This document shows, one piece after another, positions 7,644 to 15,430 of a stretch of 24,980 bases of DNA. The notes beneath the pieces are model-generated. The model saw only the letters and a program-made list of their open reading frames with translations, was not told where the DNA came from and did no database searches. The DNA is from CAYOXX01 sp964408025 (lineage in GTDB: Bacteria > Acidobacteriota > DATKUA01). Within the stretch, counting starts at the first letter, position 1. Each line of letters opens with the position of its first letter. The stretch spans positions 1 to 24,980 of the forward strand of contig CAYOXX010000040.1 of NCBI GenBank assembly GCA_964408025.1, in the 5' to 3' direction. The position numbers were made by a program, and so were the translations under genes.

Positions 7644-7645
7644 GT

Positions 7646-9124
7646 CTAGTTGCGCACGGCGAAGAAGCGGCCCTGGTACCCCTGGTTGCCGATGCGGACG
7701 ATGTAGAGCACCGCGTAGACGGCGTCGTCGCCGCTGCGGACGGCGGAGCGGAACTCGTCGGGGCTGCCGATCTCGCGGCCGTTGACGCGGACGATGATGT
7801 CGCCGGGCCTGATCTGCCGGTCGAAGGCGTTGGAGCCGACCTCGACGTTCGCTACCCGCACGCCGTACTCCACCTGGCCGGCTGAGAGCTCGCGCAGGCG
7901 CCGCCGGGTGCCGCCGTCGATCGGGGCGACGCTGATGCCGAGGGGGTAGCGCCCGCTGGCGCGCGGCGCCGAGGGAAGCTCGACCGTCCGCTCGCCCGGC
8001 CGCGAGGCCAGCGTCAGCTCGAAGGTCATCGGGCGCCCGTCGCGCAGGACCTCGATCTCCACCTCCTGCCCGGGCGGCGTGTAGGCAGCCAGTATGTAGA
8101 GGTCGTCTACGCTGTCGATGCGCTCGCCGTCGAAGGAGGTGATGATGTCGCCGATCCGCAGCCCGGCCTGGAAGGCGGGGGTGGTCCTGTTGCTGCCCTC
8201 GATCGTGCGGGCCACTGAGCTGACGATGGCGCCGCTGGTGTCGGGGAGGCCGAGGGCCTGCTGGAGCTCGTGCGTGATCTGGTCGGGCGTCAGGCCCAGG
8301 TAGCCGCGCCGCACGTGCCCGCGCTGGCGTAGCTGGTGGATGACGCGCCGAGCGAGGTTGATCGGGATCGAGAAGGCGAGGTTCTGGCGGTTGGCGATGA
8401 TCAGCGTGTTGATGCCGATCACCTCGCCGCGGATGTTCAGCAGCGGCCCGCCGCTGTTGCCCTGGTTGATGGCGGCGTCGGTCTGGATGTAGTGGGAGAA
8501 GGCGGCGTTGCCGGTGAAGTCGCGGTTGATGGCGCTGACCACGCCCACCGTGACCGTGTGGCTCAGCCCCGACGGGTGGCCGATCGCCACCACCCACTCG
8601 CCCGGCCTGACGGCGTCGCTGTCGCCGAGCACCGCACTGGGCAGGCTCTCGCGCGGCGTCACCCGCAGCAGCGCCAGGTCGGTGTTCGGGTCGGCGCCCA
8701 CGATCTGGGCGCTGTAGGTGGCGCCGTCGATCAGCGTCACGATCACCTTGTCGGAGTCCTCGACCACGTGCCAGTTGGTCAGGATGTAGCCGTCGGCGTC
8801 GATGATGATGCCGCTGCCGCCCCTGGGCGGCGGGGTCGGCTGCAGCGTGGGCATCCCACCGGACCCCGAATCGCCCTCGCCGGTGCTCAGGGAGACTATG
8901 TTCACTACGACCGCGCTCGCCCGGTCGGCTATGCCCATGAAGTCCTGCGGCGGCAGCGTGCCGTCCGCGTCCGTCAGCGTCGGCCCGGCCAGCGGGTAGG
9001 TAACCGCGCTCGAGGCGCCCCGCGGGCCGCCGAACTGGAACATGCTGGCCAGCAGGAACCCGAAGAGGATGCACGAGACGACCAGCAGGCCGAGCGACGC
9101 GCGGTGGAGTGCCTTGGATGTCAT
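7646..9124 (-). CDS. htrA: HtrA/DegP-type periplasmic serine protease
   Basis: A 492-residue trypsin-fold protease for quality control of misfolded envelope proteins. An N-terminal hydrophobic segment (about residues 9-28) acts as a signal anchor or uncleaved signal. The protease domain follows with H119 (TNWHVV), D149 (NTDLALL) and S224 (GNSGGPL), the full triad. Two PDZ-like regions follow: one around YLGLTPDQI to GDIITSFDGERI, and a C-terminal one around NAFDRQIRPGDIIVRVNGREI. The linker between signal and protease holds a Gly/Pro-rich stretch (GSGGMPTLQPTPPPRGG). The ATG at 9124 has the ribosome site AAGGAGT; an upstream in-frame extension to 9197 lacks such support. The gene diverges from lipA and has its own extended -10 promoter. 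Confidence 0.93.
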   Translation of the reverse strand: MTSKALHRASLGLLVVSCILFGFLLASMFQFGGPRGASSAVTYPLAGPTLTDADGTLPPQDFMGIADRASAVVVNIVSLSTGEGDSGSGGMPTLQPTPPPRGGSGIIIDADGYILTNWHVVEDSDKVIVTLIDGATYSAQIVGADPNTDLALLRVTPRESLPSAVLGDSDAVRPGEWVVAIGHPSGLSHTVTVGVVSAINRDFTGNAAFSHYIQTDAAINQGNSGGPLLNIRGEVIGINTLIIANRQNLAFSIPINLARRVIHQLRQRGHVRRGYLGLTPDQITHELQQALGLPDTSGAIVSSVARTIEGSNRTTPAFQAGLRIGDIITSFDGERIDSVDDLYILAAYTPPGQEVEIEVLRDGRPMTFELTLASRPGERTVELPSAPRASGRYPLGISVAPIDGGTRRRLRELSAGQVEYGVRVANVEVGSNAFDRQIRPGDIIVRVNGREIGSPDEFRSAVRSGDDAVYAVLYIVRIGNQGYQGRFFAVRN

Positions 9125-9166
9125 CGTCCGACTCCTTGTTTACGAGCAAATCAATTGCACATACCG

Positions 9167-9197
9167 AGTATAGCAGGGCAGCGGCCGATTTGATCAA
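9167..9197 (-). promoter_or_regulatory. Extended -10 promoter for htrA
   Basis: On the minus strand TATACT (9167-9172) is preceded directly by TGC, giving an extended -10. TTGATC (9192-9197) lies 19 bp upstream as a weak -35. The htrA ATG is 42 bases beyond the -10. Confidence 0.5.
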
Positions 9198-9260
9198 TCT
9201 GCGCGACCGGCCGTCGCCTGCGGTAAACGAGTACAGGTGGAGCGGCCACCTTTTCCGTGC

Positions 9261-9289
9261 TTATGCTTACAGCCCCGACCGGGTATACT
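9261..9289 (+). promoter_or_regulatory. Possible promoter for lipA
   Basis: TATACT (9284-9289) matches 5 of 6 bases of the -10 box. The -35 position 17 bp upstream (TTATGC, 9261-9266) is poor. The lipA start codon lies 32 bases downstream. Confidence 0.4.
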
Positions 9290-9321
9290 TGCCGGCGTGA
9301 CTCGGTAAGCGGAGAGGCAGC

Positions 9322-10194
9322 TTGGGCGAGGCAGACAGGCGCCGGCACCCGGAGTGGCTGAAGGTCCGCCTCGGGCACGAGGGGGCGATGGAGGTGCGCC
9401 GCCTGCTGCGCCGGGCCCGGCTGCACACCGTCTGCCAGAGCGCCGCCTGCCCCAACATCGGCGAGTGCTTCGACAGCGGCACCGCCACCTTCCTCATCCT
9501 GGGCAACACCTGCTCGAGAGCCTGCCGCTTCTGCAACATCGTTGGCGGCATACCCGAGCCGGTAGATCCGGACGAGCCCCGCCGCGTGGCCGGAGCGGTC
9601 GCCGCCATGGGCCTGCGCTACGCCGTCGTCACCTCGGTTACCCGCGACGACCTGCCCGACGGCGGCGCCGACCACTTCGCGGCCGCGGTGCGCGCCATCC
9701 GCGGCGCCGTACCCGGATGCCTCGTCGAGGTCCTGGTACCCGACTTCAGCGGCAGTGACGCCGCACTGCGCACGTTGCTCGAGGCTGCACCGGACGTGGT
9801 CAACCACAACGTCGAGACCGTGCCGCGGCTATACGAGCTGGTCCGCCCCGGGGCCGATTTCGACAGGTCGCTCGAACTGCTGCGCAGAGCCCACGAGCTG
9901 GGGGCGGCGACCAAGAGCGGCATCATGGTCGGACTCGGCGAGACCATCGACGAGGTCCGCAACGCCCTCGCCGCCGTGCGCGAGGCCGGTGTCAGCATCC
10001 TCACCATCGGCCAGTACCTGCAGCCGACCCGAAAACACCTTCCGGTAGAGCGCTACTACACGCCCGAGGAGTTTGAGGAACTCGGCCGCTTCGCGCGCGG
10101 ACTCGGCTTCTCTGCAGTCGAAAGCGCGCCCCTGGTCCGCAGCTCCTACCATGCGGAGAGATCCGCAGGCGCAATCGGCCTGCAGGCGGGCTAG
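9322..10194 (+). CDS. lipA: Lipoyl synthase (radical SAM)
   Basis: A 290-residue enzyme that inserts two sulfurs into octanoyl groups on lipoyl-carrier proteins such as pyruvate dehydrogenase E2 and GcvH. Both iron-sulfur cluster motifs are intact: the auxiliary cluster C38-x4-C43-x5-C49 (CQSAACPNIGEC) and the radical SAM motif C64-x3-C68-x2-C71 (CSRACRFC). The C-terminal RSSYHA, which supplies a serine ligand to the auxiliary cluster in this family, is present near the end. Length is normal. The start is a TTG, chosen because GGAGAGG stands 4 bases before it and the protein begins as expected for LipA. No lipB is visible in the window. Its stop codon overlaps, tail to tail, that of the neighbouring peptidase gene. 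Confidence 0.96.
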   Translation: MGEADRRRHPEWLKVRLGHEGAMEVRRLLRRARLHTVCQSAACPNIGECFDSGTATFLILGNTCSRACRFCNIVGGIPEPVDPDEPRRVAGAVAAMGLRYAVVTSVTRDDLPDGGADHFAAAVRAIRGAVPGCLVEVLVPDFSGSDAALRTLLEAAPDVVNHNVETVPRLYELVRPGADFDRSLELLRRAHELGAATKSGIMVGLGETIDEVRNALAAVREAGVSILTIGQYLQPTRKHLPVERYYTPEEFEELGRFARGLGFSAVESAPLVRSSYHAERSAGAIGLQAG

Positions 10195-11537
10195 TCGGCC
10201 CCGGCCATAATCGCTTCGATATCCTCAGGGCGTATGGGAATCATCTTCGAAAGGACCCTCCTGCCGTCAGGCGTCACCAGCACTACATCCTCCACGCGGA
10301 TGCCCAGTTTCATGTTGTTGAAGTAGAGCCCCGGCTCGATGCAGAGCACAACGCCCGGCTCCAGCGGGGCGTCACGCGACCCGACGTCATGAACCGACAT
10401 GCCGATGTAGTGGCAGGGGGTGAAAAAATAGCAGCGCTCGTAGTAGCCCTTCTCGATCAGGAGCTCTCTGAAGCGCTCCTTGATATCGTCCAGAGTTATT
10501 CCCGGCCTGACGAATTCGATCATAGCCTCATGTATATCGAGGAGATCGAGGTAGTACCTGCGGTGCTTCTTCTTGAACCTGCCCGAGGCCGGCCACGTGC
10601 GGGTGATGTCGGCACTGTAGTAGCGATAGTCCGGCCCGAAGTCCATCATCACCAGATCTTTTGCCGCAACGATATCGGAGGACCTGCTGTAATGAATGAT
10701 GGCCGTGTTTCTCCCCGAAGCCACGATGGCACTGTAGGAAGGGTAGAATGCTCCTTCAGAGATGAACGATCCTTGCGCCGCCGCTTCGAGCTCCCATTCG
10801 CGCATACCCGGCCTCGTGATTCTCATCGCCGCAAGGTGGCCTTCGCCCGCAATCCGGCAGGCCTCCTTGATGAGATCGATTTCCCAGCTCGACTTGATTC
10901 TGCGAAGGGCATCAGCGTGCTCGCTGATGTCGAAAACTGTAACCCCGGGGAACGTCTCCTGGAGCCAGGCCGCTATCCTCTCTGTGCGAGTCTCGTGCAT
11001 ATCCCACGGAGGGTAGTAACCAGCCCCCCAGTCTCTCCAGGCGGCGTCCCGGCCCCCGGACACGGGCTCTTCGCGCAGTAACAAGGTGCCGATCCTCCCT
11101 CCTGCCGATACCAGTTGCGCCAGCGCGGCCGGCATTTCCACTATCTCCCGCACATCGGCTATTCCATACTCGGCAACCGCTTCCGGACCCGGCCCGATCT
11201 CCTTTCCGTGCCAGCGTTCCCCAGTTGCGGAAGTGCGCGGCAGAAACAGGATTTCGCTCCCCGTGCGGCCGTCGAGAATGAGGGTGGCGAACGCGGTCTC
11301 CACACCGGTGAAATAATAGAAAGTGTTGTCCTGCCGGAAGCGGAGGTGGTCTTCGCGCACGGCGGCGCCGAAGAGAACCGCTAGCTCTTCTCCCAGCCGC
11401 TCCAGCAGGGCAGCGCGATGGCGGGCAAACTCGGCCCGGTCTTCATCGGTGATCCCTGTGGCAATCTGAGCAACGGCTATGTGGGGAAGAATCAAGCCAA
11501 TGACTACGCAGACAATAAAAACCAATCTCTTGCTCAT
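10191..11537 (-). CDS. Exported M24 metallopeptidase, Xaa-Pro aminopeptidase-like
   Basis: A 448-residue protein of the aminopeptidase P / creatinase fold, which removes N-terminal residues next to proline. Unlike the usual cytoplasmic PepP it has a clear signal peptide (about residues 1-24, ending HIAVAQ), so it should work in the periplasm or outside. The N-terminal domain includes FYYFTGVET. The catalytic domain has all five metal ligands: D in MMDFGPDY, D in ADITRTW, H in GMSVHDVG, E in CIEPGLYF and E in RVEDVVLV. The ATG at 11537 has GAGGAGGG just upstream and starts the signal peptide directly; a longer in-frame start at 11633 would bury it. The stop overlaps the lipA stop through a shared CTAG. 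Confidence 0.88.
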   Translation of the reverse strand: MSKRLVFIVCVVIGLILPHIAVAQIATGITDEDRAEFARHRAALLERLGEELAVLFGAAVREDHLRFRQDNTFYYFTGVETAFATLILDGRTGSEILFLPRTSATGERWHGKEIGPGPEAVAEYGIADVREIVEMPAALAQLVSAGGRIGTLLLREEPVSGGRDAAWRDWGAGYYPPWDMHETRTERIAAWLQETFPGVTVFDISEHADALRRIKSSWEIDLIKEACRIAGEGHLAAMRITRPGMREWELEAAAQGSFISEGAFYPSYSAIVASGRNTAIIHYSRSSDIVAAKDLVMMDFGPDYRYYSADITRTWPASGRFKKKHRRYYLDLLDIHEAMIEFVRPGITLDDIKERFRELLIEKGYYERCYFFTPCHYIGMSVHDVGSRDAPLEPGVVLCIEPGLYFNNMKLGIRVEDVVLVTPDGRRVLSKMIPIRPEDIEAIMAGAD

Positions 11538-11610
11538 CTGATCCCTCCTCGCGGCTTTTTTGTTCACCCGGCAATTTATCCCAGATGAGGCCGGCCAATC
11601 AGTAGGGAGG

Positions 11611-11616
11611 ATTATA
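11611..11616 (-). promoter_or_regulatory. Possible -10 box for the M24 peptidase gene
   Basis: A perfect TATAAT on the minus strand, 73 bases before the ATG at 11537. No convincing -35 is seen at normal spacing, so this is tentative. Confidence 0.3.
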
Positions 11617-11805
11617 ACTGTTGCAGAACACATAGTACCGGTATTGTCTACGCCCTGCAGGCGAGGTAGCGTCTGAGAGCGAATAGGCTGCCTATAAATG
11701 AAGATATGTTCGGCCCGTCCTTGGTCTGAGACTCGGAATTATTCACGGCCGTAAACACCGGCCCCCTTTTCCCAATTGCGTTGCCGAGAAATTCACTCTA
11801 AATTG

Positions 11806-11860
11806 TAGAGGAGGTTTCCACCTTAGCGGACGGCGGATTGTACCTCCCGCCTTGCCTCTA
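11806..11860. repeat. Nested inverted repeat
   Basis: TAGAGG (11806-11811) pairs with CCTCTA (11855-11860), and GGAGGT (11810-11815) pairs with ACCTCC (11842-11847). Flanking CTCTA(A/G)ATTGTA stretches make it look like a decayed tandem neighbour of the element at 11867. Confidence 0.45.
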
Positions 11861-11866
11861 GATTGT

Positions 11867-11950
11867 AAGGGAGGCCTGAACCTGTCCGCCGAAGCCTGCC
11901 TATCCGAAGAAGCTTCAGCATAGTTGGAGGCAGAGGCGGATGCCTCCCTT
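11867..11950. repeat. Inverted-repeat element with the CTGAACCTG-TCCGCC signature
   Basis: AAGGGAGGC (11867-11875) and GCCTCCCTT (11942-11950) are perfect 9-bp inverted ends. Inside, TCCGCC (11885-11890) pairs with GGCGGA (11935-11940). Between outer and inner arm lies CTGAACCTG, the complement-strand version of the linker found in the REP-like copies. The loop is about 44 bases. Confidence 0.6.
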
Positions 11951-11989
11951 ATAGCTGTTCACCGGAATTTACATATTAGGAGGTATGAT

Positions 11990-12421
11990 ATGAGAATCAT
12001 CAAGATCATCGTCGCGGGGCTGATCGCCGGGCTGGTGATGGGCGTGGCGCTGTTTCTGACCGGCGTCATCGCCGCTTTCTTCGTCTTCGGCTCCGAAATG
12101 GCGTCGGCCGGCAAGTTCGCCGAATGGCAAATGGACGCCTGGTACTTCTTCTGGACAAAGCTGGTCATCGGCGTCCTCTTCGGCATCCTCTTCGCGCTCA
12201 TCTACGCAAAACTCTACACCTCGGAACGCTGCGGCGCCCTGCGGGGACTGCTCTACGCCGTCACACTCTGGCTCGTCATCTCCCTCTGGGGAATCTCACA
12301 CCCGCTCGTCTACGGCTCCATCGACATCCACAACCAGCTCTTCTGGCACATATACACGCTCGGCGGGTTCCTGGCCTACGGCGTCACGCTCGGATTCATC
12401 TGCAAAAGATTGGGCGTGTGA
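11990..12421 (+). CDS. Small four-helix membrane protein, unknown function
   Basis: 143 residues with about four membrane helices: near residues 4-34 (possibly with a re-entrant turn), 50-70, 83-103 and 117-137. I recognise no catalytic motif. The layout resembles small DUF-type inner-membrane proteins but no family can be named with confidence. The ATG at 11990 is chosen because a full AGGAGGT ribosome site precedes it by 5 bases and the sequence then begins MRIIKIIVAG, a typical membrane-protein start. It converges on the methyltransferase-like gene with only 11 bp between stops and no visible terminator. Confidence 0.75.
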   Translation: MRIIKIIVAGLIAGLVMGVALFLTGVIAAFFVFGSEMASAGKFAEWQMDAWYFFWTKLVIGVLFGILFALIYAKLYTSERCGALRGLLYAVTLWLVISLWGISHPLVYGSIDIHNQLFWHIYTLGGFLAYGVTLGFICKRLGV

Positions 12422-12432
12422 CTAGAGGATTT

Positions 12433-12990
12433 TCACCTCCTCCGGAATCCGAGATATCTGGGTGTCTTCGCGCGGTAGCGATCGTACTCCTCCCCGAACG
12501 CCCGCCGCAGGTGCTCCTCCTCCGTAAGAACCATCATGTGCAGGAGTACCCAAAGCAGACCCAGCCAGACCAGGCCGGTCCACGCAGGCCAGAGCATCGC
12601 AAACCCAATATAAATGGGCAAACCGAAGACGATCTGCGGATTCCTCGTGTAGCGATAGAGGCCCGACTGCCTGAGGCCGGTGACCTTGACGCCGAATACC
12701 TGGCCCGCCCCGAGTCTGCTCATGGCGATCAACATAAGCACCAGGCCGACAACTATGCACACCATCGCCGGGATGAATAGCGGACTATCCGTGCGAATGC
12801 GCCTGAACGTGACATCCATGTAGACGTATGCGCTCGTGCCATGGAGGAAGAACAGGAGGAGTTGGAGAAAGCTGGAGAACGGCGATAGCCGCCCCCTATC
12901 TCGGTAGTCGCGGTGGACGAAGAAACGAAAAACCACGTAGCCGGCCACGAGTAGCAGCACAGCCGTGATCGCGTAAACAACGAGTTCCAT
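12433..12990 (-). CDS. Isoprenylcysteine carboxyl methyltransferase-like membrane protein
   Basis: 185 residues, about five membrane helices. The signature GLYRYTRNPQI, then an EEEHLRRAFGEEYDRYRAKTPR segment near the C-terminus, match the bacterial ICMT/PEMT-like membrane methyltransferases (S-adenosylmethionine-dependent). Bacterial members mostly have unknown acceptors, so the substrate cannot be named. The ATG at 12990 follows the strong ribosome site AGGAGGT; an open frame extends upstream to 13254 but without ribosome site or family-like sequence. It diverges from the NTF2-like gene. Confidence 0.8.
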   Translation of the reverse strand: MELVVYAITAVLLLVAGYVVFRFFVHRDYRDRGRLSPFSSFLQLLLFFLHGTSAYVYMDVTFRRIRTDSPLFIPAMVCIVVGLVLMLIAMSRLGAGQVFGVKVTGLRQSGLYRYTRNPQIVFGLPIYIGFAMLWPAWTGLVWLGLLWVLLHMMVLTEEEHLRRAFGEEYDRYRAKTPRYLGFRRR

Positions 12991-13161
12991 CACAAAACCT
13001 CCTGCCTGTAGCTGCTGCCTGATACGCATGGTCCAGCTTGACGCTGAGCTGTTGACTATCTGATTGCAGTGTAACACCCTTATTCTATCTTTTGGGTATC
13101 GGAGATTATCAATAAATACGCTAATTGCAAGAACTGCCCCTGAGCGAGCGGGAGGGCCTGA

Positions 13162-13572
13162 ATGAGCGCAGAGGATGTGGCAAGTCGATTTGTCGCAGCA
13201 ATCAATCAACACGACGCCGAGGCGATTTACGAATTGATGACGGAGGATCACCATATCATCGATTCAGGGGGAGGAATCGTCGAAGGTCGTGAGGAGATGA
13301 AGGAAGCTTGGATAAATTACTTCAAAATGGTCCCCGATTACCTGATTAGCGTCTCTGAGGTATTTGTGTCGGAGAACACGGTCGTGCTACTCGGCAAGGC
13401 ATCGGGGACATACACGGTCGACGGCGTTATCAAGCCCGAAAACTCTTGGGAGACACCGGCGGCATGGCGAGCCGTCGTCTCTATCGAGCAGATCAGCGAG
13501 TGGCAAATATTCGCGGATCTCGAACCTATACGAGAAATCATGAGGAGAGAGTCGGCGTCAAATGGCGCATGA
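13162..13572 (+). CDS. NTF2-like / SnoaL-like protein
   Basis: 136 residues with the cone-shaped alpha+beta fold pattern of the NTF2-like superfamily: an opening helix pair (EDVASRFVAAINQHDAEAIYELMTEDHHI), then GREEMKEAWINYFKMVPDY, then beta strands. Members include polyketide cyclases and ketosteroid isomerases, but most bacterial stand-alone members are uncharacterised. No diagnostic catalytic set can be assigned. A GGGAGGG ribosome site precedes the ATG. GC content is already lower (about 50%) than in the core genes. Confidence 0.82.
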   Translation: MSAEDVASRFVAAINQHDAEAIYELMTEDHHIIDSGGGIVEGREEMKEAWINYFKMVPDYLISVSEVFVSENTVVLLGKASGTYTVDGVIKPENSWETPAAWRAVVSIEQISEWQIFADLEPIREIMRRESASNGA

Positions 13573-13935
13573 TCCAACAGTTGATCGGATTGTCGGCAGA
13601 TCGTTAAAGTTCAAGGCCTGACACCGATACCGCCTTTATAGTTGACGTACGTCTTATTCGAGTTTTAGACTGGTTTCCCCTAATTAACCTCTAAACGGAG
13701 GTGAGGCCTTCGGCAAAATCTTGCAAGGGGCGGTGAATCTTCGCGTTTAATACCGTGCGGACAACCTTAGAGATTGGCCTATGTAAAGCCACACAACCTT
13801 TGTCCTCCGCGCCGGCGGTAGCCGGGATATTTACCGCAAGGGGCGCAACTTAAGCAGTGCCACCTTGATTTGAGGCGTGCCGAAACACTGAAAGTAACAA
13901 CTTAGTTCCAGGAAAAGGAAAAGGGAGACTTAGCC
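13573..13935. other. Gene-free stretch upstream of the ThuA/CARDB gene
   Basis: No gene is seen. It contains the perfect palindrome GACGTACGTC (13644-13653) overlapping a TTGACG box, and two short hairpins: ACCTC-TAAACG-GAGGT (13687-13702) and GCGGTA/TACCGC (13815-13837). None matches a riboswitch I know. The last 20 bases supply the ribosome site AAGGGAG of the next gene. Confidence 0.5.
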
Positions 13936-15072
13936 ATGAGAAAAAATGTTGGGCGCAAGTGTTGTACCATTACTCTAATCTTCTTGCTCGCCGGCCTAGT
14001 GACCGCCTGGGCTGCCGCTGGCGAGCAGGATGGCGAATCTTCATATCAGCCGCTTGTGCTGGTGAACACAAACTGCGGTGATCCCAGTTGGCAAGCAGTA
14101 AATGGTGGCCACAGCATGTTCTACAACAGGGTAAGGGCTGCCGGCTATAGAGTCGATCAACGTCGTATGACAGGTTACACGGACGAAGACCTTGCCGGCG
14201 TCGATATTTTAGTTCTACCCAATGTAGGCGGCTATGGCACACCCGTGTTAGTCGATGATGACAAGGAGGCCTTGAGACGGTTCCTGCGGCGCGGAGGCGG
14301 TATCTTGATTTGCGCCTATTCTATGTTTGGGTGGGCCGATTTCTCCAACATCGATAGTTTCATCAGAGATTACGGAATGTGGTTCGGCCCCAGCCGAATT
14401 GCTGGAAGGCTTGGCTATATCGAAGACGGATGCCACCTGGCATATACCCGCCCCTGCAAAACTCTAGCGACTGGTTCGGTACCTTACGTGGATTGTAGAA
14501 AGGACATCAACATTAATCCTGAAAATGCAGTAGCGGCCGTGAAGACTGCCTTGGACGAGATTCTAGTTGCGTATTCGACCAGTCCCAATCTGGGAACCGG
14601 CAGAATGGTGGTTATAGGAACCGATATGTGTTTCCATAATTACCATCTTGATCTGGAAGACAACTCGAACTTCGGCTTGAACATCATCGACTACCTGAGC
14701 GGCCGCTGCGATCTGCGCGTCGCGCAGTGCAAGATCAAAAAAACGGGCTCCAAGAGGAAAATTCAAGCCACAGCTATAGTGCGCAACATTCGTTTCTCGG
14801 CCAGCAATGCCACTAACGTCACCTTCTTCCTCTTTTCAACGGGTTCCTACGTGGCCGATTCGGAGGAGTTGGTGGCCAATCTCGGAAGTCTCAACATGGC
14901 CGCCCTCAACCCCGGAGAGTCTATCGAGCTCACGAGAACGGTGAAGATCCGTAAGAATACTTCTCCAGGTGACTACTACATCATTGCCGTCGCCGACCCC
15001 GACGGCACGAGCGGTGACGTGGATTCGGATAACAACTACCGAGCTGCCGGTAAGCTGATATCCGTCCGCTGA
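13936..15072 (+). CDS. Secreted ThuA/GATase-like protein with C-terminal CARDB domain
   Basis: 378 residues with a signal peptide (about 1-27, ending TAWAAAG). The first domain (about 35-255) has the alternating strand-glycine pattern of a class I GATase-like or ThuA-like fold: DILVLPNVGGYG, then ALRRFLRRGGGILICAYS, then GRMVVIGTD. No catalytic Cys-His pair can be assigned. The second domain (about 257-378) reads as a CARDB or similar Ig-like adhesion domain: CDLRVAQCKIKK, LNPGESIELTRTVKI, GDYYIIAVAD and a closing GDVDSDNNYRAAG. Probably a cell-surface or periplasmic binding protein. It stands alone and ends in a strong hairpin. Confidence 0.78.
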   Translation: MRKNVGRKCCTITLIFLLAGLVTAWAAAGEQDGESSYQPLVLVNTNCGDPSWQAVNGGHSMFYNRVRAAGYRVDQRRMTGYTDEDLAGVDILVLPNVGGYGTPVLVDDDKEALRRFLRRGGGILICAYSMFGWADFSNIDSFIRDYGMWFGPSRIAGRLGYIEDGCHLAYTRPCKTLATGSVPYVDCRKDININPENAVAAVKTALDEILVAYSTSPNLGTGRMVVIGTDMCFHNYHLDLEDNSNFGLNIIDYLSGRCDLRVAQCKIKKTGSKRKIQATAIVRNIRFSASNATNVTFFLFSTGSYVADSEELVANLGSLNMAALNPGESIELTRTVKIRKNTSPGDYYIIAVADPDGTSGDVDSDNNYRAAGKLISVR

Positions 15073-15098
15073 AGCGGCGGGATCGTGGATTGAGCCTT

Positions 15099-15139
15099 AG
15101 TGTTCTGGGTCCGGCTATATTCGCCGGACCCAGAACGCT
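15099..15139 (+). terminator. Strong hairpin terminator after the ThuA/CARDB gene
   Basis: AGTGTTCTGGGTCCGGC (15099-15115) pairs with GCCGGACCCAGAACGCT (15123-15139): 17 base pairs with a single T-G wobble, around a 7-base loop. It begins 27 bases after the stop. There is no T-run after it, so it may need a factor or act as a two-way barrier. Confidence 0.7.
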
Positions 15140-15142
15140 GAT

Positions 15143-15162
15143 GATCGAATTAGAAGGAGCAT
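15143..15162. repeat. 20-bp direct repeat, left edge of the accessory region
   Basis: GATCGAATTAGAAGGAGCAT differs at only two positions from the sequence at 18690-18709. It lies between the terminator and the first low-GC genes, where an attachment site or target duplication would sit. A pair this similar is also possible by chance in 25 kb. Confidence 0.35.
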
Positions 15163-15330
15163 TCTATCCGCGCTAAGACGTTAAACGGTCCTTTCTATGT
15201 GGAGTTGTTTGATAAGGTAGCCCGCGGAAACAAAACCAAAAGGAGTTGTTCCCCATCAGAAGTGTACATGGAACACTTATCCACGCCAGATGAAATCGCC
15301 CGGATCGTCAGCAAAACTCTAAATTATTGA
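15154..15330 (+). pseudogene. Possible gene fragment without a start codon
   Basis: An open frame of 58 codons reads KEHSIRAKTLNGPFYVELF and ends SKTLNY before TGA (15328-15330). It is bounded upstream by TAG at 15151 and has no ATG or ribosome site; the first possible start is a GTG at 15199. Its protein-like composition suggests the tail of a broken gene. I do not recognise it, and it could be chance. Confidence 0.25.
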
Positions 15331-15430
15331 CCTGATCATAAGAGCCCATTGTGGTTGAACGGTTGTTGCCTATCCGTTCAATCCCGTGCAAGATTTAATA
15401 GTTCAGCCCTAGAATCAAAGAGGCGGAAAC

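Larger units (their letters stand above)
6951..7645. other. Gene-free stretch packed with repeats
   Basis: About 700 bp between the response-regulator start and the htrA stop. I find no credible coding sequence. It contains a weak promoter for the regulator, a 13-bp direct repeat CAATCCGCGTAGC (7021-7033 and 7147-7159), two copies of a hairpin-plus-palindrome unit (7060 and 7259), a full REP-like element (7168), a solo half-element (7397), a purine/pyrimidine-skewed inverted repeat (7514-7569) and a hairpin next to the htrA stop. GTAGCGTC recurs at 7597, perhaps the start of a decayed further REP-like copy. Confidence 0.75.
11634..11989. other. Gene-free stretch with structured repeats
   Basis: No credible gene is seen. 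It holds GTAGCGTC at 11666, which may begin a badly decayed REP-like copy (TAGGC and CCT recur downstream at REP-like positions), and two adjacent hairpin elements at 11806-11860 and 11867-11950. The end carries the strong ribosome site AGGAGGT (11978-11984) of the next gene. Confidence 0.6.

Noticed and set aside
7572..9197. Alternative minus-strand frame of 541 codons over htrA
   Set aside because: Arg/Pro/His-rich out-of-frame reading; the frame at 7646-9124 has the full protease triad and a ribosome site.
13573..13935. Possible riboswitch before the ThuA/CARDB gene
   Set aside because: Two small hairpins occur but no conserved core of a class I know; not enough to call.
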